This document shows positions 9,154-22,060 of a stretch of DNA of 35,752 bases, one piece after another. This DNA comes from Deltaproteobacteria bacterium (GTDB taxonomy: Bacteria; Desulfobacterota; Desulfobaccia; Desulfobaccales; 0-14-0-80-60-11), in contig JAUSOZ010000221.1 in assembly GCA_030655955.1 (NCBI GenBank), positions 1-35,752 of the forward strand, read 5' to 3'. Position 1 is the stretch's first letter. Every line of letters starts with the position of its first letter. A program made the position numbers and the translations under genes. The notes under the pieces were generated by a model. The model had not been told where the DNA came from. It did not search any database and worked only from the letters and a program-made list of their open reading frames with translations.

Positions 9154-9660
9154 ATGATTAAGTTTTTAATTGTGATTATCTTAATGGTCCCTGGATTGCT
9201 TTATTTAGGCTGTGCTTCCCAGCCTGCTTCCACGCCTACTTCCTTGCGTGAGACGAGAATAATTGATCAGAGCGGTTATTATGACCAAGTTAGGGAAGGA
9301 ACTTCCACGAAGCAGGATATTAAAGCTTTATTTGGCGAGCCATTTCACGTGTTTGTTAAACCTAGTGGTGAAACTTGGGCGTATCATTTCAAGAACAATA
9401 ACAAGAACAATAATATGATGTTTGTGTTCACCAATAACGGAATCGTTAAATTTAAATCTTCTACTATCGGGCTTGGAAGCTCCCGGTCAGTCACCAGACA
9501 CACCGATAGGTCTCGATGTATCATTTGCGGGCAGCCAGCCGTATATTTTAACGATGAGAGAGGCTCATTATGTAGAAACCATGTCCCAAAGTCGGAAACA
9601 AGGGGAGTAACTAATGAGAAGGGCAAAAGATCACCTTCTGAGCCTGATGAAGAAGATTAA
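9154..9660 (+). CDS. Lipoprotein with SmpA/OmlA (BamE)-like segment and a C-terminal CxxC/CxxH zinc-ribbon-like motif
   Basis: 168 aa; lipobox LLYLGC; YYDQVREGTSTKQDIKALFGEPFHVFVKPSGETWAYHF matches BamE-like repeat logic; C-terminus CIICGQPAVYFNDERGSLCRNH. Confidence 0.75.
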   Translation: MIKFLIVIILMVPGLLYLGCASQPASTPTSLRETRIIDQSGYYDQVREGTSTKQDIKALFGEPFHVFVKPSGETWAYHFKNNNKNNNMMFVFTNNGIVKFKSSTIGLGSSRSVTRHTDRSRCIICGQPAVYFNDERGSLCRNHVPKSETRGVTNEKGKRSPSEPDEED

Positions 9661-9802
9661 CCACCAGACTGCCTAATCTCACGTTCATTCCCAATAATTT
9701 GGGTTTTGAAGTATAAGTTTTGAAACCGGGAAATCTTAAGAGGTCAGCGTTTCTGGGAAAATCGCCGGGGCGCACCCCGCCCCGACTTCTCGGGGCCTCG
9801 CC

Positions 9803-10405
9803 TCAAATCAAATCCCGTTTGACGGCCACCGCCAGGATGCCCAGCATCTTTTGTTCCAGGCGGCCCTGAAGCTTGAAGCCCGCCTCGGCCAGGGCCGCTT
9901 GCAGGTCATGGCTGTAAAAACGGTCCTGTTCCGGGTGCAGAAAGAGCCGCCGGGCCAGGAAGTTCTGATAGAACTGGGGATAAAACTCCTCCAGGAAGTA
10001 AATGCCGCCGGGCTTGAGCACCCGGGCGATTTCCCGCACACCTGCCCGCCAATCCGGCAAATGGTGCAGCACCCCGAAACCGAAGACCGCGTCCAGGACC
10101 CCGTCCCGGTAGGGGAGAGTCGCGGCATCACCCACATAGAGGCAAATCTTGTCCTTGGACTCGGCCTTGAGGTATCTCCCGGCCATACGGATCATCTGCT
10201 GGTCCAGGTCGAAGGCGTGCAGGCTGGCGGGGTGGAATTCTTCCTGGATGAGGCAGGCCCCGGCCCCCCGGCCGCAGCCGATCTCCAGAATCCGGGCCTG
10301 GGGCGCAATCCGGGTGACCCCCTTGATCCACCTGATGATGCCGCGCTGGATCATAACCCGCACCGGGTTGTTGACCACCAGCCGTTCAGCCCAGTTGAGT
10401 TTCAC
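9803..10405 (-). CDS. Class I SAM-dependent methyltransferase
   Basis: 200 aa; ILEIGCGRGAGACLI, HAFDLDQQMIRMA, DAVFGFGVLHHLPDW, ARVLKPGGIYFLEEF; overlaps (ATGA) the upstream ubiE-like gene. Confidence 0.9.
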   Translation of the reverse strand: MKLNWAERLVVNNPVRVMIQRGIIRWIKGVTRIAPQARILEIGCGRGAGACLIQEEFHPASLHAFDLDQQMIRMAGRYLKAESKDKICLYVGDAATLPYRDGVLDAVFGFGVLHHLPDWRAGVREIARVLKPGGIYFLEEFYPQFYQNFLARRLFLHPEQDRFYSHDLQAALAEAGFKLQGRLEQKMLGILAVAVKRDLI

Positions 10406-11184
10406 GGCTTCACCCCCAGATAAATCACCGCGATGCCGTCAGTGAGGCGGCGGTACCTGACCCGGGTAAAGCCGATCCCGGTGAGGACCGCCGACAATTC
10501 CTCGGGTTGGGAGAACATCCGGATGGATTCGGGGAGATAGGTGTAAGCGTCCCCGGACCCCACCATGATCCGGCCTATGACCGGCATGACGTAAAAAGAG
10601 TAAAAATCATACAGCCGGCGAAACCAGGCGGTCTTGGGCTTGGAGAACTCCAGGCACATCATGGTTCCGCCGGGCTTCAGCACCCGGAACATCTCCTTAA
10701 AACCCACCTCGGGACGGGTCAGGTTGCGGATGCCGAAACCCACCATGGCGGCATCGAAGCTGGCGTCCGGGCAGGAGAGGCGCTCGGCGTCGCCCTGGAT
10801 ATAGCCGATGCGAGGCGCCAGGACGGAGCCGGCCACCTTGGGCCAACCCGCCGCCATCATGGCCCAGTTGATATCATAGACGACCACGCTGCCGGTGTCC
10901 CCCATGATCCGGGCGGCCCGGAGGGCCAGGTCGGCGGTGCCGCCGCACACGTCCAGGACCCGCATCCCCGGCTTTAGCTCCATCATCCGCACCGCGGCCC
11001 GCTTCCACAGGTGGTGGAGTCCGCAGCTCAGGAGGGTGTTCATCAGGTCGTATTTCCGGGCCACCGTGTCGAAGTGCTGGTGCACCAGCTTACCTTTGAC
11101 CGCGGCGCTCACCTGCCGATAGCCGAAATGAGCCGTTTGCTGGTCGGGACCCGATAGGTCTTTGGACTCGCGATCAAGCTTCAT
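10402..11184 (-). CDS. ubiE: UbiE/MenG family methyltransferase (demethylmenaquinone methyltransferase-like)
   Basis: Start taken at MKLDRESKD (RBS AGGGAAGAG); HFDTVARKYDLMNTLLSCGLHHLWKRAAV, VLDVCGGTADLAL, GFGIRNLTRPEVGFKEMFRVLKPGG, MCLEFSKP are UbiE signatures. Confidence 0.9.
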   Translation of the reverse strand: MKLDRESKDLSGPDQQTAHFGYRQVSAAVKGKLVHQHFDTVARKYDLMNTLLSCGLHHLWKRAAVRMMELKPGMRVLDVCGGTADLALRAARIMGDTGSVVVYDINWAMMAAGWPKVAGSVLAPRIGYIQGDAERLSCPDASFDAAMVGFGIRNLTRPEVGFKEMFRVLKPGGTMMCLEFSKPKTAWFRRLYDFYSFYVMPVIGRIMVGSGDAYTYLPESIRMFSQPEELSAVLTGIGFTRVRYRRLTDGIAVIYLGVKP

Positions 11185-11270
11185 GTCGCTCTCTTCCCTG
11201 GGTTGGCCTTTCCTGTCGGACTTCCATTCTATCAAGCCCAGCCGTGAGGGGGCAGGAAAATTTTCGGCTC

Positions 11271-11464
11271 ATACCAATTGGCAATCAATAGGTGGCACAG
11301 GCTTCCTAGCCTGTGCTGGCGCAGGCTAAACTATCATGGCCGTTTTGGGCCACTCACAATCACGAAATTCCTTGTCGGGGCGGTTCGCGAACCGCCCCTA
11401 CAGGTGGACTTTCACGGTAAAGCCTGCGGTTGGAAAAGTAGCTCTTTGAACGCAACTCGGTATC
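11271..11464. repeat. MITE-like palindromic element, copy 2 (~194 bp)
   Basis: ATACCAATTGGCAATCAA...TTTGAACGCAACTCGGTATC terminal inverted repeats around a GTCGGGGCGGTTCGCGAACCGCCCCTAC core (11374-11401); sequence closely related to 30014-30194. Confidence 0.75.
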
Positions 11465-11668
11465 AAAAGGCGTAATGTATCAGGAATCCTTCCTTGGGGG
11501 TGGCGGTGGGAAGTTTGAGGAGAGGGCGGGCGACCCGGAAGCCGCCCGCTGCGGTCGGTGGGAAAAAGAGGCTTATACCAGATTCACTTTCAAATGTAAC
11601 CAATCAAATATTTAACGTATTGATATTTATAGCGATTGCTAAAAGTTATTTCCATTATGGGAAGCCTT

Positions 11669-11760
11669 ATAATCCCCCCTGCCCCCCTTTAAAAAAGGGG
11701 GGAACTACAAGGAATTGCTGTTAAAGTCCCCCTTTGGCAAAGGGGGATTAGGGGGATTTA
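11669..11760. repeat. Paired C-rich/G-rich palindromic intergenic repeats
   Basis: AATCCCCCCTGCCCCCCTTTAAAAAAGGGGGG and CCCCCTTTGGCAAAGGGGGATTAGGGGGATTT. Confidence 0.6.
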
Positions 11761-11830
11761 AGAATCTCCAAACGGAAGGAATTTGTGGCAAACACTATAT
11801 ATTTCTTTTAACCGAAAACCGAAAACGGTT

Positions 11831-13864
11831 TTACGCGGCTTTGAGGCCCCCCAAAACCTCGGCGAGGCTCGCCACCGCGGCCAGGAAATCCTGGGGGGTG
11901 TTAGCGGCCAGGGTCTTGAAGACCAGGCGCCGGGGGTCGACGCCGGCATCGGCCAGCATCTCCCGGGCCCGCTCTACCCGCCACTGGGCATGCAGGTTGC
12001 CCTCCTGGGACTTGCAATTGTCCTGGTGACAGGCCAGCACCAGCACCCCGTCGGCCCCATAGGTGAAGGCCTTGAGGATATAATCGATGTCGATCTTGCC
12101 GGCGCAGGGCATTTTTAGGGGCGTGAAACCCAGGGGGAGGTTGACCGGGGCCAGCTTTATGGCGGCGTGATAAGCCTCCCAGGCCGAATTCTTGCACATG
12201 AAGGCGATGATCCTCGGGGTGAGGCGCGGGTCCAGCGTTTCCAGGGCCGCCACCACCTGGTCGTCAGTGAAGTTGCGGATCTGGATGGCGTCATTGGGGC
12301 ACTGTGAGGCGCAGACGCCGCACCCCTGGCAGGCCAGTTCGTTGATGATGGCCCGGTTGTCCCAGGTGACGGCCCCATGGGGACAGACGCGGTGGCAGGT
12401 GAGGCACAGGACGCAGCGGCCCCGGTCCACCACCGACCGCCCTTTGGGGGCGATGGTTGTGCCCCGGCCCAGGAGTTGCTGCACCTCGTTGACGGCGGCG
12501 TCGGTTTCGGCCCGGGCCTGGTCCAGGTCCATGAGACCCCGCCCGGCTCCCACCACGTATACGCCCCGGCGGTTGGTGATCACCGGGAGAAAACGCACGT
12601 TGTCCCCCTGGAGAAATCCCCCGGGGCCGGGAAAGAGGTGCAGCACTTCGGCCAGGGCGGCGTTGTCGGCCGCGGGCCGGTAGACCTCGTCCCGCACCAC
12701 CAGGTCGCAGGCGAGGGACTCGGCCTCGTGCATCACCGGATCAAAAAAGGCGAGGCGGGGGCGGTCGTCGGCCAGCGTCAGGGTGGGAAGCTGGGGCAGC
12801 TTGAAAACGATGAGCCCGGAACTCTGGGCCTGCCCCAGGGCGGCCTCCATACCCGGGGCCCCGACCTTGGCGTCCCTTATAAAGAGCATGACCTGGACGT
12901 TGTCCCGGGCGAGCAACGGGCGGGCGCTGCTCAGGGTGCGGGCGAGGGCCAGGGGGTGGCTGTCGCCTCCCAGGAAGGCCACCCTGAGGCGGGAGTCGGC
13001 CTCCGGGATAAGAAGGGCTGCCTCTTCCGGGGCAGCCAGCAGGTCCTCCAGTTGGGACTGGGTGAGGATTCGAGGGTGGGATGCCGCCCCCGCTGCGGCC
13101 TCGCGGGGCTCCAGACTCAACTCCGGCGCCAGGATCATGGCCCCCACTTTTTCTTCTCGTACCCCTTCAGGGGTCTGGAGCCGCACCCTAAAATTTCCGG
13201 CACTCTCCAGCGCCTCCGCCATGTGGGTCTGGGGCAGGAGTTGGATGGCGGAGTGGGACTGGACCCGGGCGATCAGATCTTGCAGCTCGGCCCCGAAAGG
13301 CTGGGCCGGCGCGGCGCCGGGGAGCAAGGGCGACAGCGCCGGGCCGGGATAAGCCTGAATAACCGGATAACCCAGATCGGCCAAATCCACGGCGGCCTTG
13401 AGGGCTGCAAAGGAGTCGCCCCACACCAGGACCCGGGAGGTCACCGGCAACTCCTGGGTGGTAATAGGCTGCGCCCGGGTGATCATAGAGGCGTTCACCC
13501 CGATGAGATGATGCGCAGTGATGCTGCAAGCTTGGGGGTCCGGGGAGCCCAAGGCCTCCTGGAGATCCACCACCGAGATGAGCTCAGGGTTGACCTGCAT
13601 AACCTCGGTCAACAACCGGAGGATGTGCCGGGCCCGGTGATGCGGGTCCAGGGCGGCTACCAGCACCGTGTGGGGCTGGTCCCCGTGCAGGAAGGCCCGC
13701 AACCGGCGTTCCAGTTCTTCCGGGGGCAGGGCGGGGTTCAGAGACAGGATTCGGCTGTTGGGCTGGCCCGCGGCCCAGAGCCCCAGCTTATAGTAGTCCA
13801 GCCCGCCGGCGGAGAGCTCGGGACCGTGGGCCAGGATGATGTCCAGTTGGCGTGCGATAGTCAT
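11831..13864 (-). CDS. QmoB-like protein: HdrA-like flavoprotein module + two [4Fe-4S] motifs + C-terminal MvhD domain
   Basis: Start taken at MTIARQLDII (ATGA overlap with upstream gene stop); CVLCLTCHRVCPHGA, CQGCGVCASQCPNDA; C-terminus IIAFMCKNSAWEA...KIDIDYILKAFTYGADGVLVLACHQDNCKSQEGN is an MvhD domain. Confidence 0.85.
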   Translation of the reverse strand: MTIARQLDIILAHGPELSAGGLDYYKLGLWAAGQPNSRILSLNPALPPEELERRLRAFLHGDQPHTVLVAALDPHHRARHILRLLTEVMQVNPELISVVDLQEALGSPDPQACSITAHHLIGVNASMITRAQPITTQELPVTSRVLVWGDSFAALKAAVDLADLGYPVIQAYPGPALSPLLPGAAPAQPFGAELQDLIARVQSHSAIQLLPQTHMAEALESAGNFRVRLQTPEGVREEKVGAMILAPELSLEPREAAAGAASHPRILTQSQLEDLLAAPEEAALLIPEADSRLRVAFLGGDSHPLALARTLSSARPLLARDNVQVMLFIRDAKVGAPGMEAALGQAQSSGLIVFKLPQLPTLTLADDRPRLAFFDPVMHEAESLACDLVVRDEVYRPAADNAALAEVLHLFPGPGGFLQGDNVRFLPVITNRRGVYVVGAGRGLMDLDQARAETDAAVNEVQQLLGRGTTIAPKGRSVVDRGRCVLCLTCHRVCPHGAVTWDNRAIINELACQGCGVCASQCPNDAIQIRNFTDDQVVAALETLDPRLTPRIIAFMCKNSAWEAYHAAIKLAPVNLPLGFTPLKMPCAGKIDIDYILKAFTYGADGVLVLACHQDNCKSQEGNLHAQWRVERAREMLADAGVDPRRLVFKTLAANTPQDFLAAVASLAEVLGGLKAA

Positions 13865-15126
13865 GATTCTTTCACGTATTGGCTTACCTGGCGGGCCGCG
13901 GCCGTGGCCTGACTGATGCACCCGGCGATGTCCCGGGGGCCTTCGGCGGTGCCGGCCAGGAAGAGGCCCGGTTGAGAGGTTTGGGTGCGATGGTCCGGGT
14001 CGGCGGCCTGAAAAAACCCGTCCGGGGTTAACGAAGCTTGGAGCAAGGCCGCCAGGGCGGGGTTATCATCGCCGGGGCCGATGCCCACGGATAACACCAG
14101 CAGGTCAAAGTCGGCTGCCGCCGGCTGGCCGCTGTCTTCCTCCATGAAGCGGATTTTGACGCGGCCGTCGGGAGTCGCATGCAGGTCGCCGGGCAGAGCC
14201 CGCACCATCTTGACCTCCCGGCGGGCCTCGGCCTGGAACTGCGGCGACTGGCGTCCGGTCTCCTGGAGGTCCATGTAGAAGCTGGTGACTTCGGCCTCAG
14301 GCCACCGGTGTTTCAAAAGCCGGGCCAGCCTCAGGGTGTAGGCGCAGCACACCTGCGAGCAATACGGATGCTCCTGGTCCCGGCTGCCGACGCACTGGAT
14401 GAAGCCAATCCTCCGGGGCACCTCTGCGCCCGGTCCACCCGGCCCCGTGCCGTTCCGCAGCATCTCTTCCAGCTCATAGCCGGCAACGACGTGGGGCAGG
14501 CGGCCGTAGCCGTAATGGGGCCGGCAGGCGGGGTCGGAGGGGCGATAACCCGTGGCCACGACCAGGGCCTTGGCGGTCAGCTCCAGGGTCTTGGCCGGCC
14601 GGGCCAGATCAATGGCCCTGGCCGTGGGCGGGCAGATCTGCTGACAGACCTGGCAGGAGCCGTCCAGAAAATAGAGACAGGCCCCGGGATTCACCGCATA
14701 CCGGGGGTGATTCTGGGTCACCGCAGTGGTGAGGATGGCCCCTTTGTCGGCCGCCGGGCATTCCTCGTAACAGAGCCCGCAGTCCACGCAGCCCTCGGGG
14801 TTGATCACTTCGGGCTGCTGCTTGACCACCAGGTGGAAGAGGCCGTTTTCCCGGGAGCACCCGGTCAGTTCGGCGTGGGACAACAGGGTGATCCGGGACT
14901 CCTGGAACAGCGCCTTCAGACGGTCGTCCACCAGGCAGGCACCGCACTTCTGGCAGGCATCGGTGGCCTTGCAGCAGAAGTTAGCCGCCCGGCCCCCGAA
15001 GAACGGGGTCTTTTCCACCAGGGCCACTTCCTGCCCCAGGCGGGCCAGTTCCAGGGCGGCACTGATCCCGGCAATGCCGCCGCCTAAAATTACCGCTGAA
15101 AATTTTTTTGGGTTATCCATATTCAT
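13861..15126 (-). CDS. HdrA/QmoA-like FAD- and Fe-S-dependent oxidoreductase subunit
   Basis: Start MNMDNPKKFSAVILGGGIAGISAALELARLG; CVDCGLCYEECPAA; RRIGFIQCVGSRDQEHPYCSQVCCAYTLRLARLLKHRWPEA is an HdrA signature. Confidence 0.88.
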   Translation of the reverse strand: MNMDNPKKFSAVILGGGIAGISAALELARLGQEVALVEKTPFFGGRAANFCCKATDACQKCGACLVDDRLKALFQESRITLLSHAELTGCSRENGLFHLVVKQQPEVINPEGCVDCGLCYEECPAADKGAILTTAVTQNHPRYAVNPGACLYFLDGSCQVCQQICPPTARAIDLARPAKTLELTAKALVVATGYRPSDPACRPHYGYGRLPHVVAGYELEEMLRNGTGPGGPGAEVPRRIGFIQCVGSRDQEHPYCSQVCCAYTLRLARLLKHRWPEAEVTSFYMDLQETGRQSPQFQAEARREVKMVRALPGDLHATPDGRVKIRFMEEDSGQPAAADFDLLVLSVGIGPGDDNPALAALLQASLTPDGFFQAADPDHRTQTSQPGLFLAGTAEGPRDIAGCISQATAAARQVSQYVKES

Positions 15127-15160
15127 TTTATGTCGATAAGGTTCATCGCATTTTCCATCA

Positions 15161-15348
15161 GGGGGAAAAGGGAAAAAGGCGAAAAGGCGAAAAGGGAAAG
15201 CAAGAGAAACCCCCAATAAAACGAAAACCCTACCCGGTTGTCGGGCATGGCAGGCCGTAACCTTATGGGCGCAGCTAAGTTATAATGGGCTGAGCATAAC
15301 CTCATATCTTTTTCCCTTTCCCCTCTTCGCCTCTTCCCCTTTTCCCCC
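15161..15348. repeat. Imperfect long inverted repeat (purine/pyrimidine-rich arms) in the metF to hdrA-like gap
   Basis: Arm 1 GGGGGAAAAGGGAAAAAGGCGAAAAGGCGAAAAGGGAAAG (15161-15200); arm 2 CTTTTTCCCTTTCCCCTCTTCGCCTCTTCCCCTTTTCCCCC (15308-15348) is its near reverse complement. Confidence 0.65.
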
Positions 15349-15353
15349 ATATT

Positions 15354-16238
15354 TTAGAATCCTGCGGCATCTAAAACCTGGGTGAACAAGTCCGTCCGCC
15401 CCTTGGCCTTGAGGTAGACGCCGTCCGCCAACTTTTCTTGCCTGATCTGCTGCACCAGGCGGCCGGCGGCTTTAACCCCCAGGGCCAAGATGTCCTCCGG
15501 CTCTTTTCCGGCCAGATCATTCACCAGGTCCGGAGGCAGGGAATAGACCTTGCGCCACTGGCCCGCGGCGGCCTGGGCCACTTCATCGGCGCCAAGAACC
15601 TTGACACTCACCAGCAGCTTGACCGGAGCTTCCGGGAGGTGTTCCCGAAACCGGCGCAGTTTGTCCAGGTCGAAGACCGGGGGGGTGATGAAAAACTGGG
15701 CCCCCGCGGCCAGCTTCTTTTCGAACTTCATGAGCTGGGGAGGTAAAGGCTCAGCCTCGGGGATAACCACCGCGCCCAGGAAGAAGGCGGGGCTGCCCGT
15801 TAAGGCCAGGCCGGCGCTGTCATGGCCGTCCATAAGCCCGGCGGCGATTTGCAGCAGCTGCACCGAGTCGGCGTCGTACACCGGCTTGGCCTGGGGGTGA
15901 TCCCCCAGGGTGACGTAATCGCCGCTCACCAGCAGGAGGTTCTCCAGCCCCAGGCTGGCGGCCCCCAGTAGGTCGCTCTCCAGGGCCAGGCGGTTGCGGT
16001 CCCGGCAGGTGAAGTGAACCAGCGCTTCGCCGCCCGCCTCCTGGACCAAACGGGCCGCGGCTATGGCCGATAGGCGCATTTTAGCGTGTTCGTTGTCCGG
16101 GACGCTGAAGGCCGTCACCCGACCGGCCAGCGCCTTCACCACGGCCAGCATCTCGTCCACGCCGGTGCCTTTGGGGGGTTTCAGTTCCACCACCACCGGA
16201 AAGGCGCCCGCTTCCAGGGTCTCCCGGAGCTTACTCAT
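15354..16238 (-). CDS. metF: Methylenetetrahydrofolate reductase MetF
   Basis: 294 aa; FPVVVELKPPKGTGVDEML, VPDNEHAKMRLSAIAAA, HFTCRDRNRLALESDLLGAASLGLENLLLVSGD, FFITPPVFDLDKLRRF are MetF signatures; overlaps metV. Confidence 0.93.
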   Translation of the reverse strand: MSKLRETLEAGAFPVVVELKPPKGTGVDEMLAVVKALAGRVTAFSVPDNEHAKMRLSAIAAARLVQEAGGEALVHFTCRDRNRLALESDLLGAASLGLENLLLVSGDYVTLGDHPQAKPVYDADSVQLLQIAAGLMDGHDSAGLALTGSPAFFLGAVVIPEAEPLPPQLMKFEKKLAAGAQFFITPPVFDLDKLRRFREHLPEAPVKLLVSVKVLGADEVAQAAAGQWRKVYSLPPDLVNDLAGKEPEDILALGVKAAGRLVQQIRQEKLADGVYLKAKGRTDLFTQVLDAAGF

Positions 16239-16911
16239 TAGGTCCGTATCTCCTCTTGTAGGCCGGGTGGATCACCGTTCCCGGGGTGGTAGTGCGGTTA
16301 TGGGGATGGAGCGGCAGAATCTCCCTGAGGTTGTCCAGGCGTCCCTCCAGTTCCAGGCGGTGGTAGATCCGGCTCCAGGCGCACTCCTTTTCGGGGTCCA
16401 CCTCGCAATGGCCGTTCACCGTGCCGCCGCAGGGGCCGTTGAGCAGGCCCTTGGGACACATGGTCACCGGGCAGATCCCGCCGGTGATCCCCAGGTAGCA
16501 GTTGTGGCAGGCCCGGCAGGCCTCGGTATAATGGCCCACGGCGTTGTTGACCCCGATAAAGGTGGTGTTCACCGCCGGGAAGACGGGGTGCAGGGAGCAC
16601 AACTGATTCAGAAACTGCACCCCGGCCCCGCAGGCCATGGAGACGATGGCATCGTAGTCGGCGGTGAAATCACACAGGGGCCGCAGGAATTCCAGGTCGC
16701 ACTGGCGCTCCACAGTGATTTCACCGATTTCCAGGCGCTTGTCTTCCAGACCCAGGGCCAGTCTCAGCTGGGAGGCCAGGAGCCCCACTTCTTTTTCACC
16801 CCCGGCCAGGCACACGGCCACGCAGGTGCCGCAGCCCACAATGAGGATCTTCTTGTAGGGGGCCAGCATGGCCTTGATTTCGGCAAAAGGTTTGCGTTCG
16901 GCAATAATCAT
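16231..16911 (-). CDS. metV: MetV (methylenetetrahydrofolate reductase C-terminal/zinc-Fe-S partner subunit)
   Basis: Start taken at MIIAERKPFAEIKAML (overlaps the mvhD stop as ATGA); ILIVGCGTCVAVCLAGGEKEV, CRACHNCYLGITGGICPVTMCPKGLLNGPCGGTVNGHCEVDPEKECAW. Confidence 0.92.
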   Translation of the reverse strand: MIIAERKPFAEIKAMLAPYKKILIVGCGTCVAVCLAGGEKEVGLLASQLRLALGLEDKRLEIGEITVERQCDLEFLRPLCDFTADYDAIVSMACGAGVQFLNQLCSLHPVFPAVNTTFIGVNNAVGHYTEACRACHNCYLGITGGICPVTMCPKGLLNGPCGGTVNGHCEVDPEKECAWSRIYHRLELEGRLDNLREILPLHPHNRTTTPGTVIHPAYKRRYGPNE

Positions 16912-17366
16912 GGTTGCACCATATTCTCCAGTTGCTCCACCGCGTCGGGGTGGAGGTGTTGGCCCCGGCGCAGGGGATTGGGCCCCAGGGCCTCCACCCG
17001 TTGGGTCATCTCTTTGACCGCGGCCACCCACTTGGGGGCATCGGACGCCGCAATCTCAAACATCTCCAGGCGGCCGCCCAGACCAATTTCGTCCAGCAGC
17101 TGCTTGGTGTACTCTATCCGTTCGCGGGCTCTGAGATTTCCTTCCAGGAAATGGCAGCTGCCGGCCTCTCACCCGCCCACGAAGATGGCGTCGGCCCCGG
17201 CCTCGAACCCCTTCAAAATGTGGATGATGTCGATGCGGCCGGTGCACAGGTACTTGATGATGCGCACCGTGGCCGGGTACTGCATCCGGGCCGAACCCGC
17301 CATATCCGCCGCAGTGTAGGTGCAATACGTGCACACATAAGCCAATATCTTCGGAGTAAAATTCAT
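16908..17366 (-). CDS. mvhD: MvhD / hydrogenase iron-sulfur subunit, selenocysteine-containing (in-frame TGA = Sec66)
   Basis: MNFTPKILAYVCTYCTYTAADMAGSARMQYPATVRIIKYLCTGRIDIIHILKGFEAGADAIFVGG-U-EAGSCHFLEGNLRARERIEYTKQLLDEIGLGGRLEMFEIAASDAPKWVAAVKEMTQRVEALGPNPLRRGQHLHPDAVEQLENMVQP; 459 nt remain in frame across the TGA at 17169-17171; RBS AAGGAACTTGAA upstream. Confidence 0.88.
17136..17152 (-). promoter_or_regulatory. Candidate bacterial SECIS hairpin
   Basis: On the mRNA strand ATTTCC-TGGAA-GGAAAT: perfect 6-bp stem, 5-nt loop with G at position 2, loop starting after 22 intervening nt from the UGA. Confidence 0.72.
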
Positions 17367-17384
17367 TTCAAGTTCCTTATCTCC

Positions 17385-17444
17385 GTAGGGGCGGACCCAT
17401 GTATCCACCCTATTGTGAGGGCGCCCACGCAGGTGCGCCCCTAC
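17385..17444. repeat. Palindromic intergenic repeat (second family), copy 1, in the hdrA-mvhD gap
   Basis: GTAGGGGCGGACCCATGTATCCACCCTATTGTGAGGGCGCCCACGCAGGTGCGCCCCTAC; related to 33009-33067. Confidence 0.75.
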
Positions 17445-17455
17445 ACACCAGTTCC

Positions 17456-21967
<4,512 letters not shown>

Positions 21968-22060
21968 GTCTGTGTCTTCTTCGATTAACTCTCTTTAGGT
22001 TCCGAGTTTTTTAAATGACGTTGGGGTTTGGGTTCTATTTCTTTTCCCAGAACCCGCCTC

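Noticed and set aside
12377-13912. 511-aa plus-strand ORF antisense to the qmoB-like gene
   Set aside because: Same reason: the minus-strand gene has clear domains and the plus-strand ORF has none.
17169-17171. TGA in mvhD as a genuine stop, giving a truncated gene or pseudogene
   Set aside because: The frame stays open for 87 further codons encoding the conserved MvhD C-terminus, and the TGA sits at a Cys column with a suitable hairpin downstream; a pseudogene would be expected to show further damage.
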